DNA from: G963665185 sp049723905 | Lineage (GTDB): Bacteria > Desulfobacterota > Desulfovibrionia > Desulfovibrionales > Desulfovibrionaceae | Assembly: GCF_049723905.1 (NCBI RefSeq) | Contig: NZ_JBJKFD010000001.1 | Location: forward strand, 1,488,001 to 1,552,000 | Direction of reading: 5' to 3' | DNA length: 64,000 nucleotides | In this document: positions 63,619-64,000 of the stretch, in pieces | Layout of the letters: each line of letters begins with the position of its first letter | How positions within the stretch are numbered: the first letter of the stretch is position 1 | Program-made: the position numbers and the translations under genes | The notes under the pieces: model-generated | What the model was told of the DNA's origin: nothing | The model's database searches: none | Seen by the model: the letters and a program-made list of their open reading frames with translations, nothing else

Positions 63619-64000
63619 ATGATGCAGCCGTTCCTTAAAAAACACCTTCGCACCCCGTTCTTCGGCTACATGGTTGAAGTGTTTTTTCTGCTGCTTCTGG
63701 CCGTTCCGCTCCAGGCTGCGTATGCGGATAATGCCACCATGCAGCCTTCCACCGGCGGGCCGGACTCACTCATTCCCCAGCTTGAGATACAAAACGGCAC
63801 CCTGGGCATCAGCCTGGCGGACACGGTCTACCTGACCATCCGCAACAACGTGAATGCCCGCACCGGCTATCTCGACCGCGTGCTTGCCAAATTCGACCTC
63901 AAAAAGGCGGAATCCAAGTTCGAGCCCAACGTCAACCTGGACGGCAGCGCCAATATCCAGACGTCGCAGACCTACCAGAAAAAGCAGAATGCCGATGGGG
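63619..64000 (+). CDS. TolC-family outer-membrane protein, cut by the right window edge
   Basis: 127 codons visible. A signal peptide (VFFLLLLAVPLQAAYA) is followed by ISLADTVYLTIRNNVNARTG and LAKFDLKKAESKFEPNVNLD, the N-terminal helix pattern of TolC-type outer-membrane efflux proteins. Two tandem ATG codons (63619 and 63622). The frame is open at base 64000. Its export partners would lie outside the window. Confidence 0.8.
   Translation, partial: MMQPFLKKHLRTPFFGYMVEVFFLLLLAVPLQAAYADNATMQPSTGGPDSLIPQLEIQNGTLGISLADTVYLTIRNNVNARTGYLDRVLAKFDLKKAESKFEPNVNLDGSANIQTSQTYQKKQNADG

Overview
The window looks like a chromosomal segment of an anaerobic, GC-rich deltaproteobacterium of the Desulfovibrio type. 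Supporting signs are the small class I (c-553-like) cytochrome, the sulfide-type Thi4 thiazole synthase, many TRAP/TTT organic-acid transporters, sigma-54 activators, a deltaproteobacterial type IV (MSHA-like) pilus locus, and [FeFe]-hydrogenase-maturation-like genes. This is inference from gene content; no rRNA or other taxonomic marker is present, and I saw no tRNA, rRNA or CRISPR array.

Layout. 0-2.2 kb: polar amino-acid ABC transporter operon (minus strand; the ATPase runs off the left edge). 2.3-9.8 kb: housekeeping and small genes, namely a YkgJ-type Cys-cluster protein, a methyltransferase, a palindromic MITE-like element, an alpha/beta hydrolase, a YdjM-like membrane hydrolase, thi4 behind a TPP riboswitch, a small cytochrome with an odd haem motif, a small lipoprotein, and ribB behind an FMN riboswitch. 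9.9-14 kb: a chemoreceptor with two periplasmic CZB-like domains, divergent from glmS. 14.2-25.1 kb: a PrpR-type sigma-54 activator divergent from a TctBCA transporter and an acid-sugar catabolic operon (DUF1537 kinase, PdxA2, Fe-alcohol dehydrogenase, DapA-family aldolase, D-2-hydroxyacid dehydrogenase), with a good -24/-12 promoter and a perfect inverted repeat between them. 25.1-28 kb: an AT-richer SDR/LysR pair that looks acquired, then about 0.86 kb with no convincing gene. 28-31 kb: a DctPQM TRAP transporter.

31.2-50.3 kb: a complete type IV/MSHA-like pilus locus. It holds an ExeA-like ATPase, secretin, PilP-like protein, fused PilM-PilN, PilO, PilB, PilC, a membrane-anchored sigma-54 activator, major pilin, three pseudopilins, a large lectin-domain tip protein, prepilin peptidase and PilT. 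A sigma-54 promoter precedes the major pilin next to the membrane-bound activator.

50.5-59.4 kb is the most unusual part: a tight seven-gene minus-strand operon. In transcription order it encodes an aspartase/fumarase-family lyase, HydF, a [NiFe]-hydrogenase large-subunit homologue lacking one cluster cysteine, a HydE-like radical-SAM protein with a changed cluster motif, a NifH-like Fe protein, and two NifD/NifK-like subunits, one of which lacks all the usual cluster cysteines. This mixture of [FeFe]-hydrogenase maturation, [NiFe]-hydrogenase and nitrogenase parts, without HydG, HydA or the remaining nif genes in view, is my candidate for an undescribed metallocofactor or reductase system. 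60.3-64 kb: an MBL-fold hydrolase, a DUF554 membrane protein, a DUF190 protein, a Crp/Fnr regulator and the start of a TolC-family outer-membrane protein cut by the right edge.
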